This document shows, piece by piece, positions 6,889 through 14,703 of a stretch of DNA of 16,243 nucleotides. The notes below the pieces were generated by a model. It saw only the letters and a list, made by a program, of their open reading frames with translations, did not search any database and was not told where the DNA came from. Source of the stretch: Desulfuromonadaceae bacterium (GTDB lineage: Bacteria > Desulfobacterota > Desulfuromonadia > Desulfuromonadales > SZUA-540); assembly GCA_003250235.1 (NCBI GenBank), contig QKGY01000325.1, positions 1-16,243 on the forward strand, read 5' to 3'. Every line of letters starts with the position of its first letter. Positions within the stretch are counted from its first letter, which is position 1. The position numbers and the translations under genes are program-made.

Positions 6889-8127
6889 ATGCCCGGGACA
6901 CTCGGATTGTTCGAAGGGTATGGGGTTGAGTTGGAATACATGATTGTGGACCGCGAGAGCCTTGCGGTTTTTCCGGTTTCTGACCGCATCCTGGCGGCCC
7001 AGGGGGGGGAACTGGCTTCTGAGGTGGAGGTCGGTCCACTTTGCTGGTCCAATGAGCTGGTTCTTCATGTCATCGAGCTCAAAACCAATGGGCCCGTGGC
7101 GGCCCTGGATGTGGTTGTGGAGACATTCTCCGACCATGTTAAAAAGATCAACGCCCTGCTTCGACCTCTGGGCGGGCAGTTGATGCCGACCGCCATGCAT
7201 CCCTGGATGGATCCGTTTCGCGAAACGCGTCTATGGCCCTATGACAACCGCGAAATTTATGACACCTACGATCGCATCTTCGGGTGCTCGGGCCATGGCT
7301 GGTCCAATTTGCAAAGTGTGCACCTCAATCTTCCTTTCGGCAACGATGAGGAGTTCGGCCGTTTGCACGCGGCGATCCGTCTCGTGCTCCCTCTGCTGCC
7401 GGCACTGGCTGCCAGCTCTCCGTTTATGGACGGTCGCCTGACAGGGTATCTGGACAACCGGCTGGAGGTGTATCGACTGAACCAGCGTCTTGTCCCTTCG
7501 GTGACAGGACGGGTGATCCCCGAACCGGTGTTTACCCGCAGAGCCTATGAGAGGGAAATCCTCACCAGGATGTACAAAGATATTGAGGCGAACGACCCCG
7601 AAGGAATTCTGCGCTATGAATGGCTCAACAGTCGTGGCGCCATCGCGCGATTCGATCGCCGTGCCATAGAGATCCGGATTCTGGATATCCAGGAATGCCC
7701 TCAGGCCGACTTTGCCGTTCTGGGTTTAACGAGTGCGATTCTCAAAGCCCTGGTCGCGGAGACCTGGTGCTCTTTTGCACAACAGAAAGCCTGGCAGGTT
7801 GACGCCTTGGCGCCGATTCTGCTCCATACGATCCGCGATGGGGAACAGGCCGTTATCGAGGATACGCGCTACCTGGACCTTTTTGGCGTATCCTCGCCGG
7901 AAAGGTGCACGGCAGGAGAACTTCTCTCCTCCCTTTCCGAGAGGATTCTGCCCGTCGAGAGGATGGATGACAACACGGGAGCTGCTTTGCAGAGGATTCT
8001 GAAAGAGGGTCCTCTGGCGCGGCGAATCTCAAAGGCCGTGGGAGAGAACCCGGCACCGGCGGAAATTATGGAGGTTTATAGAGAGCTTTGCTTGTGCCTG
8101 GCGGAGGGAAGAACGTTTCATGTCTGA
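6889..8127 (+). CDS. glutamate-cysteine ligase family 2 (GCS2/YbdK-like) carboxylate-amine ligase
   Basis: A 412-residue member of the GCS2 branch of the glutamine-synthetase-like fold, which makes amide bonds on a glutamate-type gamma carboxylate with ATP. Typical blocks are GYGVELEYMIVD (residues 10-21), the ELKTNGP segment, MPTAMHPWMDP, VHLNLPFG and AIEIRILDIQECPQADFAV, carrying the conserved acidic metal ligands and an Arg. It is somewhat longer than E. coli YbdK (about 372). Adding Cys to Glu cannot be assumed, since many GCS2 proteins use other amines. The AGGAGGGTGA ribosome site ahead of ATG 6889 is excellent. Its end overlaps the amidohydrolase start by eight bases. The presence of two different ligase folds side by side suggests two successive ligations, or alternative substrates on one scaffold. 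Confidence 0.88.
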   Translation: MPGTLGLFEGYGVELEYMIVDRESLAVFPVSDRILAAQGGELASEVEVGPLCWSNELVLHVIELKTNGPVAALDVVVETFSDHVKKINALLRPLGGQLMPTAMHPWMDPFRETRLWPYDNREIYDTYDRIFGCSGHGWSNLQSVHLNLPFGNDEEFGRLHAAIRLVLPLLPALAASSPFMDGRLTGYLDNRLEVYRLNQRLVPSVTGRVIPEPVFTRRAYEREILTRMYKDIEANDPEGILRYEWLNSRGAIARFDRRAIEIRILDIQECPQADFAVLGLTSAILKALVAETWCSFAQQKAWQVDALAPILLHTIRDGEQAVIEDTRYLDLFGVSSPERCTAGELLSSLSERILPVERMDDNTGAALQRILKEGPLARRISKAVGENPAPAEIMEVYRELCLCLAEGRTFHV

Positions 8128-8875
8128 TGGAATAACGCGTATAGTCAGTTGTGAACATGGGGGCAATCGGGTACCGCGGGACTATCAGCCTCTCTTTACG
8201 GAGTGTGAGGAACTGCTTGCCAGCCACAGGGGGTGGGATATCGGCATCCTCTCTCTGGCCAAGGATCTAGCCAGAGAGCTTTCGGTGTCCTTGCATGCCT
8301 CGACGGTTTCGAGGCTCCTTGTGGATCTCAACCGCAGCCTGGGCAGCCGCTCTCTTTTTTCCGAATGCGGAAAAGATCTGACGAGCGAGCAGAGGCAGAA
8401 GGTTCTGCAAAGGTACTACCATCCGTATCGGCAGGCGGTAGAAGGCAATGTGGCGCGTGCCGTGAGCCAGGGGGGAAAGGTCCTGCACCTCTCTGTCCAC
8501 TCCTTTACCCCTGTGCTGAAAGGGCGGGTACGAACCGCCGACATCGGACTGCTCTATGATCCTTCCCGGAGAGTGGAAAAGCTCTTCTGCCTTGATCTGG
8601 CAGCCTCTCTTCAGCAGAGGATCCCCTCCCTCAGGGTGCGACGAAATTATCCCTACCGGGGAACAGCGGACAGCTTGGTCACCGCTCTGCGAAAAAGATT
8701 TCCCTCCTCGTCGTATGGGGGGATTGAACTGGAAGTCAATCAACGATATTTTGCTGAGGCCCGGGAAGCGTGGGTGGAAGTTCGTTCCGCAATACTTCAG
8801 ACCACCAGATCGGTACTGGAGGGCAGGAAATTTTCAGTCGAGGGCTGGGAACGTCTCTCCGTAGTGCCCAGATGA
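8120..8875 (+). CDS. N-formylglutamate amidohydrolase (FGase/HutG-like) family hydrolase
   Basis: A 251-residue metallohydrolase of the N-formylglutamate amidohydrolase family, which normally cleaves N-formyl-L-glutamate to formate and glutamate. Signature segments in order are SCEHGGNRVP (residues 10-19), HRGWDIGI, RLLVDLNRS, VHSFTP (H127 to P131), IGLLYDP and ELEVNQRY (203-210). These supply the His, Glu and Arg residues expected for zinc and carboxylate binding. No histidine-degradation (hut) gene is nearby. The most likely role is therefore to hydrolyse an N-acyl-glutamate or amide made by the adjacent ligases rather than to catabolise histidine; this is inference from context. Translation is coupled by an eight-base overlap with the GCS2 gene. 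It is the last clear member of the cassette. Confidence 0.88.
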   Translation: MSDGITRIVSCEHGGNRVPRDYQPLFTECEELLASHRGWDIGILSLAKDLARELSVSLHASTVSRLLVDLNRSLGSRSLFSECGKDLTSEQRQKVLQRYYHPYRQAVEGNVARAVSQGGKVLHLSVHSFTPVLKGRVRTADIGLLYDPSRRVEKLFCLDLAASLQQRIPSLRVRRNYPYRGTADSLVTALRKRFPSSSYGGIELEVNQRYFAEAREAWVEVRSAILQTTRSVLEGRKFSVEGWERLSVVPR

Positions 8876-8954
8876 TATCAAGGGGAAAGAAGCCCTGTGG
8901 GGATGTATGAAAAAAAGGGGTTTCACCTGTTCGGGCAATGACCCCGGAGGTTTT

Positions 8955-11363
8955 ATGGTTAGAGCTTTTATCGCTGTTGTCATGCTGCTCTTCTCTGTCA
9001 TGGCTGTTGCCGCAGAGGGAACCGATGTCATAGAGACTCCCACTTCATATCCGGGGGTCGCAGAGGTGATCCCGACCTTGTCGGTTCTCGAAACCGATGC
9101 CGCGGTCGTCAAAGGGAAAATCGGTTCGCTGGAGGATAAAACAGCCTTTGAGGCACAAATCAAAGATGCCGAAGAGCGGCAGGGAGCCCTCAATCAATGG
9201 ATTTCTGATCAGGGTGATCCGGTCGGCTGGAATTTTGATCGCTTGGAGGAGGTAAGCGCCCAGGTGATGGGCCAGCGCAGTACCTTGAACAAGATCATGG
9301 CCGGCATCGTTGACAACATGTCGACGTTAGAGAATCTGGGAGAAACCTGGCATGGCCGCGAAGACTATTGGAAAGGGTGGCAGCAATCCCTGAAACAACA
9401 AAAGCTCAAAATTGCCAAGGAGCCGTTCCTTCAGGCCGAGAACCTTATTGCCGGGACCCTCACCCGTATAGATAGGGCGATAGCGTCGATGCTGTCTCTT
9501 CAAAAAGAGGTTACGGCTCTTCAGACCAATAATTTCGATGTCGGCAACATGATCGACAAAACCCTCAGGGATCTTCGCAGGCAAACGTTCAAACGAACCG
9601 CCCCCCCATTTTATTCCGACCATTTCTTTCGGCAGTTCGACGATGATCTCTGGCAAACCACCCAAAATGGCATCGCTCTCGTTCAGGGTGTCACCAGGGA
9701 ATTCTGGATCAGTCAGGGGTGGATCCTCGTTGCACAGGTTTTGCTGGCCATGGCATTGGGCGTCTTTCTCCTGAGATATTCCCGTCAGGGGGGAGCGACC
9801 CAGGAGTGGGAGTTCATTCTTCACCATCCCTGGGCTACGGGGATATTTGTGGCGATTGCGTCTCTTGGCTTTCTGTATAGCCATGTTCCCGATCTCTACC
9901 GGTTGTTTCTCTGGTCGCTGGCCGCTTTTTCCGCCTCGATTCTGACGGCGGGGCTGTTGAAGAATCCTCGTAAAATATTCATGGTTTACCTGCTGGCGAC
10001 TCTTTTTGTGGTTTCTCTGGCGTTACAGGAAATTTCATTCCCGGTTCCCTTGTTGCGCCTGTATCTGGCTCTCTTGTCACTTGCCGGAGCCCCCTTGTTG
10101 TTTCTGATGGCAAAGAGCAATATCCGGGCGCATCAGGGAAGGGTTGATGGATTTACCCTTTTTCTCCAGTTGGGAGCGGTTATCCTGGCCGTCTCCTTTC
10201 TTGCCCAGTGTGGCGGGTTCAGTACCCTGGCTTCCCATTTGATCGAATCCTCGGTGGAAACCGTTTTCCTGGGACTGTTGACTGCCATGAGCATCCGCCT
10301 GGGGCGTGGCGGTCTGGAATATATCTTTGATCGTCCCCTGATCAAACGGAGAAGATTCTTCCGACGTTTCGGGCAGGAACTGGAGGGGCGTCTCAAAAAA
10401 ATTCTCAAAACACTGATCGTGGCGTATGCCCTTCTCTATCTGGCCCAGGTTTGGGGGATTTATCCCTCGGCAAGAGAGGCCTGGAATTCTTTGCTGGGCG
10501 TGACTTTTTCCATCGGTGAAGTGGTTGTTTCAGCGCGAATGGCGTTCATGGTCGGACTTGTGCTGTATCTTTCGGTGGTTGTCTCCTGGTTTATCCGGGC
10601 TGTTCTTGAGGCGGAGTTTTTCCCCAGGAAGCCTTACGACAGGGGGATCAAGGATGCGATCAAGAAACTTCTTCACTATACGCTGATCCTGCTCGGTTTC
10701 CTGCTGGCCATGAGTGTCGCAGGCATCGAACTCAAGAATTTGGCTGTCCTGCTCGGGGCTTTCGGTATCGGTATCGGCTTTGGGTTGCAAAATATCGTCA
10801 ATAACTTTGTCAGTGGCCTGATTCTTCTCTTCGAGCGCCCGGTGAAGGTCGGAGACATTCTGGTTGTCGATGGAGAATGGGGGTATGTGAAAAAAATCGG
10901 GCTGCGATCCACTATTGTGGAAACCTACGACCGAGCAGAGATCATTGTCCCCAACTCGGACCTCATTTCCCAGAAAGTGACAAACTGGACGTTATCCACC
11001 AATATCGCCCGCGTTGTTCTTCCTGTCGGTGTGGCTTACGGGAGCGATATCAGCCTGGTTCTTCGAATTCTCATGGAGGCGTCAAAAGCCAACGAGGAGA
11101 TTCTTGCTGAACCGGAACCTTCCCCGATCTTCATCGGTTTTGGAAACAGTTCCCTGGATTTTGAATTGAGGGTCTGGGTCGGAGATGTCAGTCGGATGCT
11201 GATGATCCGGAGCTGGCTGGGACAATATGTGGATAGGCGGTTCAGAGAAGAAGGGATCGAGATTCCCTTTCCGCAAACGGATCTGCATCTACGGTCCATC
11301 GACGACAACGTCCTTGCGGGACTTGGCAGGGTACCCTCCGGGTCGAAAGACGCTTCATCCTGA
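8955..11363 (+). CDS. large MscS-family mechanosensitive channel (MscK/MscM-like architecture)
   Basis: An 802-residue inner-membrane channel. It starts with a cleavable signal peptide (hydrophobic core residues 2-18, AVAA cleavage site). A periplasmic helical domain of about 230 residues follows, probably partly coiled coil, then about ten membrane helices from residue 255 on. The C-terminal MscS core contains GIGIGFGLQNIVNNFVSG (about 602-619, pore-lining helix), the ERPVKVGD beta-domain entry and the terminal PFPQTDLHL. It would open under membrane tension and release solutes during hypo-osmotic shock. I prefer ATG 8955 (GGAGG four bases upstream, signal peptide at the N-terminus); an ATG at 8907 in frame would add 16 residues before the signal peptide. 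It follows the ligase cassette on the same strand after 79 nt and may share its transcript. Confidence 0.88.
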   Translation: MVRAFIAVVMLLFSVMAVAAEGTDVIETPTSYPGVAEVIPTLSVLETDAAVVKGKIGSLEDKTAFEAQIKDAEERQGALNQWISDQGDPVGWNFDRLEEVSAQVMGQRSTLNKIMAGIVDNMSTLENLGETWHGREDYWKGWQQSLKQQKLKIAKEPFLQAENLIAGTLTRIDRAIASMLSLQKEVTALQTNNFDVGNMIDKTLRDLRRQTFKRTAPPFYSDHFFRQFDDDLWQTTQNGIALVQGVTREFWISQGWILVAQVLLAMALGVFLLRYSRQGGATQEWEFILHHPWATGIFVAIASLGFLYSHVPDLYRLFLWSLAAFSASILTAGLLKNPRKIFMVYLLATLFVVSLALQEISFPVPLLRLYLALLSLAGAPLLFLMAKSNIRAHQGRVDGFTLFLQLGAVILAVSFLAQCGGFSTLASHLIESSVETVFLGLLTAMSIRLGRGGLEYIFDRPLIKRRRFFRRFGQELEGRLKKILKTLIVAYALLYLAQVWGIYPSAREAWNSLLGVTFSIGEVVVSARMAFMVGLVLYLSVVVSWFIRAVLEAEFFPRKPYDRGIKDAIKKLLHYTLILLGFLLAMSVAGIELKNLAVLLGAFGIGIGFGLQNIVNNFVSGLILLFERPVKVGDILVVDGEWGYVKKIGLRSTIVETYDRAEIIVPNSDLISQKVTNWTLSTNIARVVLPVGVAYGSDISLVLRILMEASKANEEILAEPEPSPIFIGFGNSSLDFELRVWVGDVSRMLMIRSWLGQYVDRRFREEGIEIPFPQTDLHLRSIDDNVLAGLGRVPSGSKDASS

Positions 11364-11373
11364 TTGCAGAGGT

Positions 11374-11420
11374 CAAGGGGGCACATGGCGGACAGACATT
11401 ACGGTGCCATGTGCCCCTTG
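11374..11420. terminator. strong hairpin between convergent genes
   Basis: A 15-bp stem with one bulged G: CAAGGGGGCACATGGC (11374-11389) against GCCATGTGCCCCTTG (11406-11420), with a 16-nt loop. It lies exactly between the channel gene (+) and the YtxH-like gene (-). A U-tract is missing on both sides, so it may be an RNA-stabilising or Rho-assisted end rather than a classical intrinsic terminator. Confidence 0.6.
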
Positions 11421-11424
11421 GATA

Positions 11425-11772
11425 TCAACCCCAAAGCTGGGAAAGCTTTTTTTTCTGCTTTTCCAGAGCCTTCTGGCCGTTATCAATGGCATCCATAAAG
11501 TGGCGGCGCCAGTCGTCGGCAACCTCGCTGCCCTGCTCGAGAAGATCGGCGGTCTTTTCGTTGAGATCTTCGACAAAATCACTGACGGAATGAGCGGCAT
11601 CCTGAATTTTGGCTTCCGCTTCATTGCGCACTTTCTTTGAGTAGCGTACTATCTGCCGGCGGGTTTTCTTCCCGGACTGGGGGGCAAATAAAAGGGCCAA
11701 GCCGGCTCCGATAACCCCACCGGCGACAAGCATCATCGCACCAACGGTGGCACTATTTTCTCTATCACTCAT
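11425..11772 (-). CDS. YtxH-domain protein (small membrane-anchored envelope/stress protein)
   Basis: A 115-residue protein with one N-terminal glycine-rich membrane helix (about residues 10-31) ending in ALLFAPQSGKKTRR, the hallmark of YtxH/GvpP-like proteins. A charged, heptad-like helical tail of about 80 residues follows. Members are often induced by general or envelope stress; their mechanism is unknown. The start is ATG 11772: AAAGGAGG lies six bases upstream, while the TTG two codons earlier would overlap that site. It is transcribed away from fabH and converges on the channel gene. A role beside the channel in envelope stress is possible but is context only. Confidence 0.85.
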   Translation of the reverse strand: MSDRENSATVGAMMLVAGGVIGAGLALLFAPQSGKKTRRQIVRYSKKVRNEAEAKIQDAAHSVSDFVEDLNEKTADLLEQGSEVADDWRRHFMDAIDNGQKALEKQKKKLSQLWG

Positions 11773-11810
11773 GGGCAACCTCCTTTGTCTGGATGCTGAT
11801 TTCAGGTTTC

Positions 11811-11838
11811 ATTTAAACACAAAAAAAAGGGCCTGCAA
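11811..11838 (-). promoter_or_regulatory. putative promoter of the YtxH-like gene
   Basis: On the minus strand, TTGCAG (complement of 11833-11838), a 16-base spacer with a T-run, then TTAAAT (complement of 11811-11816). The match is moderate (four of six in each box), and it sits about 40 bases before the start codon. Confidence 0.4.
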
Positions 11839-11860
11839 CTGAGTTGACCTTCGGCAAATG

Positions 11861-11889
11861 TTGAGGGTAAGGCTAAATCGTGCTACGTT
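11861..11889 (+). promoter_or_regulatory. putative extended -10 promoter of fabH
   Basis: TTGAGG (11861-11866), a 17-base spacer, and TACGTT (11884-11889) preceded by TGC, giving an extended -10. It lies 29 bases before the start. A better -35 (TTGACC, 11844-11849) also exists but lacks a good -10 at normal spacing. Confidence 0.4.
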
Positions 11890-11918
11890 AACCACGCCCT
11901 TTTATATGGAGGAATCAG

Positions 11919-12908
11919 GTGAAACAAAAACCCACAATGGAAATCCTCGGAACGGGACGCGCCGTTCCGGATAGAATCCTTACCAACAAAGACCTTGAGC
12001 AGATTGTTGATACCTCTGACGAGTGGATCATCACCCGTACGGGAATTCGCGAACGCCATATCGCTAACCCGGGTGAACCCCTTTCCACCCTTGTCGTCAA
12101 AGCTGCTGAGCGCGCATTGACGGACGCGGGTGTGGCCCCCGAAGAGATTGATTTGATCATCCTTGGAACGGTGACGGGGGATAGCAAATTCCCTGCAACA
12201 GCGTGTGTGGTCCAGGAACTGATCGGCGCGGTCAATGCGGCGGCCTTTGACATTTCCGCTGCGTGCTCAGGATTTCTTTACGGGATGCAGATCGCAGAAA
12301 GCATGATGTTGCACGGGGGCTATCGTCGCATCCTTCTTGTTGGCGGAGAGGTGCTTTCGTCCATGGTCAATTGGCAGGACCGCGATACCTGTGTCCTGTT
12401 CGGTGATGGTGCCGGGGCGGTGGTTCTGGGGCCGAGCCATGGTGAAAAGGGAATTTTGAGCACCTACATCAAAAGTGATGGCTCCTTTCGCAATCTCTTG
12501 TACAGCCCTGGCTGCGGAAGTCTCAATCCCCCCACCCCAGAGAATGTGGGGCAGATGCTGCATACCATTCGCATGGAAGGAAGGGAGGTCTTCCGGCATG
12601 CCGTGACCTCCATGTCGGATGCCCTCAACCAGGCCTTGGATAAAGCCGGTCTTCAGGCCGATGATTTATCTCTGCTGATTCCCCACCAGGCGAACCTGCG
12701 CATTATTGAAGCGGTTGGGAAACGCTTTCATGCTCCTGCAGATAAAGTTTATGTGAATGTAGACCGTTACGGAAACACCTCGGCTGCGTCGATTCCAATT
12801 GCTATCGATGAGGCCCGGGAAACGGGACGAATCTCTTCCGGATCTCTGGTCGGGATGGTGACCTTTGGGGCTGGATTTACCTGGGCAGCCGCCATTGTTC
12901 AATTTTAA
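11919..12908 (+). CDS. fabH: 3-oxoacyl-[acyl-carrier-protein] synthase III
   Basis: FabH condenses acetyl-CoA (or another short acyl-CoA) with malonyl-ACP to start fatty-acid synthesis. The catalytic triad is complete: C116 in SAACSGF, H256 in PHQAN and N286 in RYGNTSAAS. The N-terminus shows the usual DEWIITRTGIRERH block and the C-terminus the FGAGFTWAA motif. Length (329 aa) is normal. I used GTG 11919 because GGAGGA ends six bases before it; ATG 11937 in frame would lose six residues and is farther from the ribosome site. The gene stands alone, without fabD, fabG, acpP or plsX, so it may be an accessory copy rather than the housekeeping one in the fab operon. It ends well before a terminator at 13096. 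Confidence 0.95.
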   Translation: MKQKPTMEILGTGRAVPDRILTNKDLEQIVDTSDEWIITRTGIRERHIANPGEPLSTLVVKAAERALTDAGVAPEEIDLIILGTVTGDSKFPATACVVQELIGAVNAAAFDISAACSGFLYGMQIAESMMLHGGYRRILLVGGEVLSSMVNWQDRDTCVLFGDGAGAVVLGPSHGEKGILSTYIKSDGSFRNLLYSPGCGSLNPPTPENVGQMLHTIRMEGREVFRHAVTSMSDALNQALDKAGLQADDLSLLIPHQANLRIIEAVGKRFHAPADKVYVNVDRYGNTSAASIPIAIDEARETGRISSGSLVGMVTFGAGFTWAAAIVQF

Positions 12909-12938
12909 TCGATCGAATTGAATATGAGATCTTGCACA

Positions 12939-12972
12939 CTCGTTGTTCGGAGGTAAACTTAACAACAACGAG
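12939..12972 (+). other. inverted repeat just upstream of an isolated ribosome site
   Basis: CTCGTTGTT (12939-12947) pairs perfectly with AACAACGAG (12964-12972) across a 16-nt loop that itself contains GGAGG. The hairpin is followed directly by AAAGGAGG. It lacks a U-tract, so it looks more like an operator or translation-control hairpin than a terminator. Confidence 0.45.
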
Positions 12973-12989
12973 AAAGGAGGACTCAGAGA

Positions 12990-13094
12990 ATCGAAGAATC
13001 ACAAACAGACATAAAAACACCGTCCCAGATGCGGGACACCATGCGCTCTGACTCGCAGAGTGACGATGCCGGGATGAATAAGCCGGCGGAATAA
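12990..13094 (+). other. possible 34-residue small protein with a non-AUG start, or a decayed start
   Basis: A strong ribosome site (AAAGGAGG, ending 12980) is followed nine bases later by an ATC codon. From there the frame runs open to TAA at 13092-13094. The peptide would be hydrophilic and acidic (begins IEESQTDIKTP, ends AGMNKPAE), which looks more like protein than random sequence. The first AUG in frame is at 13029, about 50 bases after the ribosome site, giving only 21 residues. Either AUC is used as a rare start, or an ATG has mutated to ATC, or the SD-like run is chance. The stop lies two bases before the terminator. I do not recognise the peptide. Confidence 0.3.
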
Positions 13095-13095
13095 A

Positions 13096-13130
13096 GAAAG
13101 GCCTCTCAGCACAAGGAAGAGAGGCCTTTT
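13096..13130. terminator. bidirectional terminator between fabH region and cytochrome gene
   Basis: AAAGGCCTCTC (13097-13107) pairs perfectly with GAGAGGCCTTT (13119-13129) across an 11-nt loop, with TTTT on the + side and a T-rich tail (CTTTCTTTA) on the - side. It serves the convergent fabH-side transcript and the cytochrome gene. Confidence 0.88.
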
Positions 13131-13167
13131 CACGTTAGGGCACAAAACTTTCTTTTCTCTTTCCCAT

Positions 13168-14607
13168 TTACTCCTTGCGAAGTTCCTTGAGAACATCCGG
13201 ATGTTCGTCGTCCTGAGCCAGGATGACATGACATGTGTTGCAGTCTCCCGAGATCGTTTGCCCCCCTTCGCTTTCGTGCATGTCGTCATGGCAGCGAAAG
13301 CATCCAATATCGAAGTTCTCTCCATGCCCGATAAGGTTGATGTAGGTATTCCAGCGGATCTTCATGCTGGGCCAGACATTCTCAAGATATGCTTGTTGAA
13401 CCCCCTGAATCGCCTGTTGCAGCAACTGCGGTTTTGTCTTCTGGATATCCGGGTATTTTTCGTTATACCATCCCGTCAGAGCTGCGCTTATAGCGGTACG
13501 TGCTTCGTCGTGGCTGGCGTAATCCTCTTTGATAACGCGCAGGGCCTGTTCCTTGATGAAGGGCAGTTCGGTGGGGATTGCTCCTGACATGAGTTGCTCA
13601 TCGAGTGCGGCGTCGGGAGTGCGGTAGATGTGGGTCGGTCTGTTGTGGCAGTCGATGCAATCCATGACTCGGGTTTCCAACTGGGTATCGACAGGGCTTC
13701 CGGAACGAAACACAATCTGGGTACCATCCGCTTTTGTAAGAGTTACTTCAGGAATGGTCATCCTTTTCTCGTCCGATTTGTAAGTGATTTTATTTTCCGG
13801 AGAGACGTGCCAGTGGATACCATGGGCACTTTTGACCAAGTTGCCTGCGGAGCCGATTTTCATCAGCATTACGGTCTGAACATGGGTGTTGGCCTCGTCG
13901 GCGAGGAATTTGTCTTTGACAATGAGCTTATCCCCGTGGAATTTCTCTGGCTGATGACACTCTTCACAGGTTTCTCTGGCTGGGCGCAGCCCATGAACCG
14001 GTGTTTCTATCGGACGGGGATACGTATTGAATGCAACGGCAAAGAGCTGTCGAGCGCCTGAAATTTTTGATTTTACAAACCAGGTTGCCCCTGCGCCGAT
14101 ATGACATTCTACACAATTGACCCTGGAGTGCGGTGAATTCTGGTAAGCCGTATATTCCGGTTCCATGACGGTATGGCAAAACTGTCCGCAAAAGGCGTTG
14201 GACTCCAGATAGTGGTACCCGCTGTATCCAAGCAAGGCGAAAATGAAAAAATTTGCCGCGGTCAGAAAAATCCCGAGAAAAATCAGTTTGCGTACCCGGG
14301 CGAATCGGGTCTCGTCGGTAAAGTACTCTTTCAGGTAGTCAAGGGTGAAAAGCCGTACCTCTTCCTTTCCTTTGAGGAAAAAGAGGCCGATAAAGACCAT
14401 CGCCAGCCCGAGCATGAAAGCTGGGCCGAGAATCATATAGATAATGGCACCCATATACGGATTGTCGATGTGCCAGATCGAATCGACGATTACCAATCCC
14501 AGCAGAAAAGGAAACACGGCGGTGGTAAGCATGGCACCGATAAGGGATACCCTGCTGCGAGCGATTCCCTTGAAAAATGCATCGAGAATGTTCTTCAGAT
14601 TTGCCAT
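13168..14607 (-). CDS. NapC/NirT-family multihaem inner-membrane cytochrome c
   Basis: A 479-residue quinol-side cytochrome. Three membrane helices lie at about residues 21-45, 52-78 and 107-133. A periplasmic domain follows with haem motifs at C140 (CGQFCH, CX3CH), C165 (CVECH), C214 (CEECH), C317 (CIDCH), C436 (CFRCH) and C456 (CNTCH). It should take electrons from the menaquinone pool and pass them to periplasmic cytochromes or a terminal reductase. The three-helix anchor resembles Geobacter ImcH, but ImcH is described as having seven haems, so I do not assign that name. No catalytic nrfA- or napA-like partner is adjacent. The start ATG 14607 has AGGAGG eight bases upstream. The conserved AHGIHWH stretch (261-267) may offer extra haem ligands. 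Confidence 0.9.
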   Translation of the reverse strand: MANLKNILDAFFKGIARSRVSLIGAMLTTAVFPFLLGLVIVDSIWHIDNPYMGAIIYMILGPAFMLGLAMVFIGLFFLKGKEEVRLFTLDYLKEYFTDETRFARVRKLIFLGIFLTAANFFIFALLGYSGYHYLESNAFCGQFCHTVMEPEYTAYQNSPHSRVNCVECHIGAGATWFVKSKISGARQLFAVAFNTYPRPIETPVHGLRPARETCEECHQPEKFHGDKLIVKDKFLADEANTHVQTVMLMKIGSAGNLVKSAHGIHWHVSPENKITYKSDEKRMTIPEVTLTKADGTQIVFRSGSPVDTQLETRVMDCIDCHNRPTHIYRTPDAALDEQLMSGAIPTELPFIKEQALRVIKEDYASHDEARTAISAALTGWYNEKYPDIQKTKPQLLQQAIQGVQQAYLENVWPSMKIRWNTYINLIGHGENFDIGCFRCHDDMHESEGGQTISGDCNTCHVILAQDDEHPDVLKELRKE

Positions 14608-14689
14608 GAGAAACCTCCTGTCGTGGTTTGGAAAGGAAGCGATGCCGTCAGATGCTAATCATTTCTCGAGTTTACTTTAATTTTACGTC

Positions 14690-14703
14690 CCTGCCAGTGC
14701 AGG
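14690..14703. promoter_or_regulatory. palindrome upstream of the cytochrome gene
   Basis: CCTGC-CAGT-GCAGG (14690-14703), an inverted repeat with perfect 5-bp arms about 83 bases before the cytochrome start codon on the minus strand. The position fits an operator or a 5'-leader hairpin. I found no convincing -35/-10 pair or sigma54 site next to it. Confidence 0.3.

Noticed and set aside
5379..7052. A 557-codon minus-strand frame opposite the ATP-grasp and GCS2 genes
   Set aside because: Long but antisense to two genes with unmistakable motifs; no ribosome site and no family resemblance.
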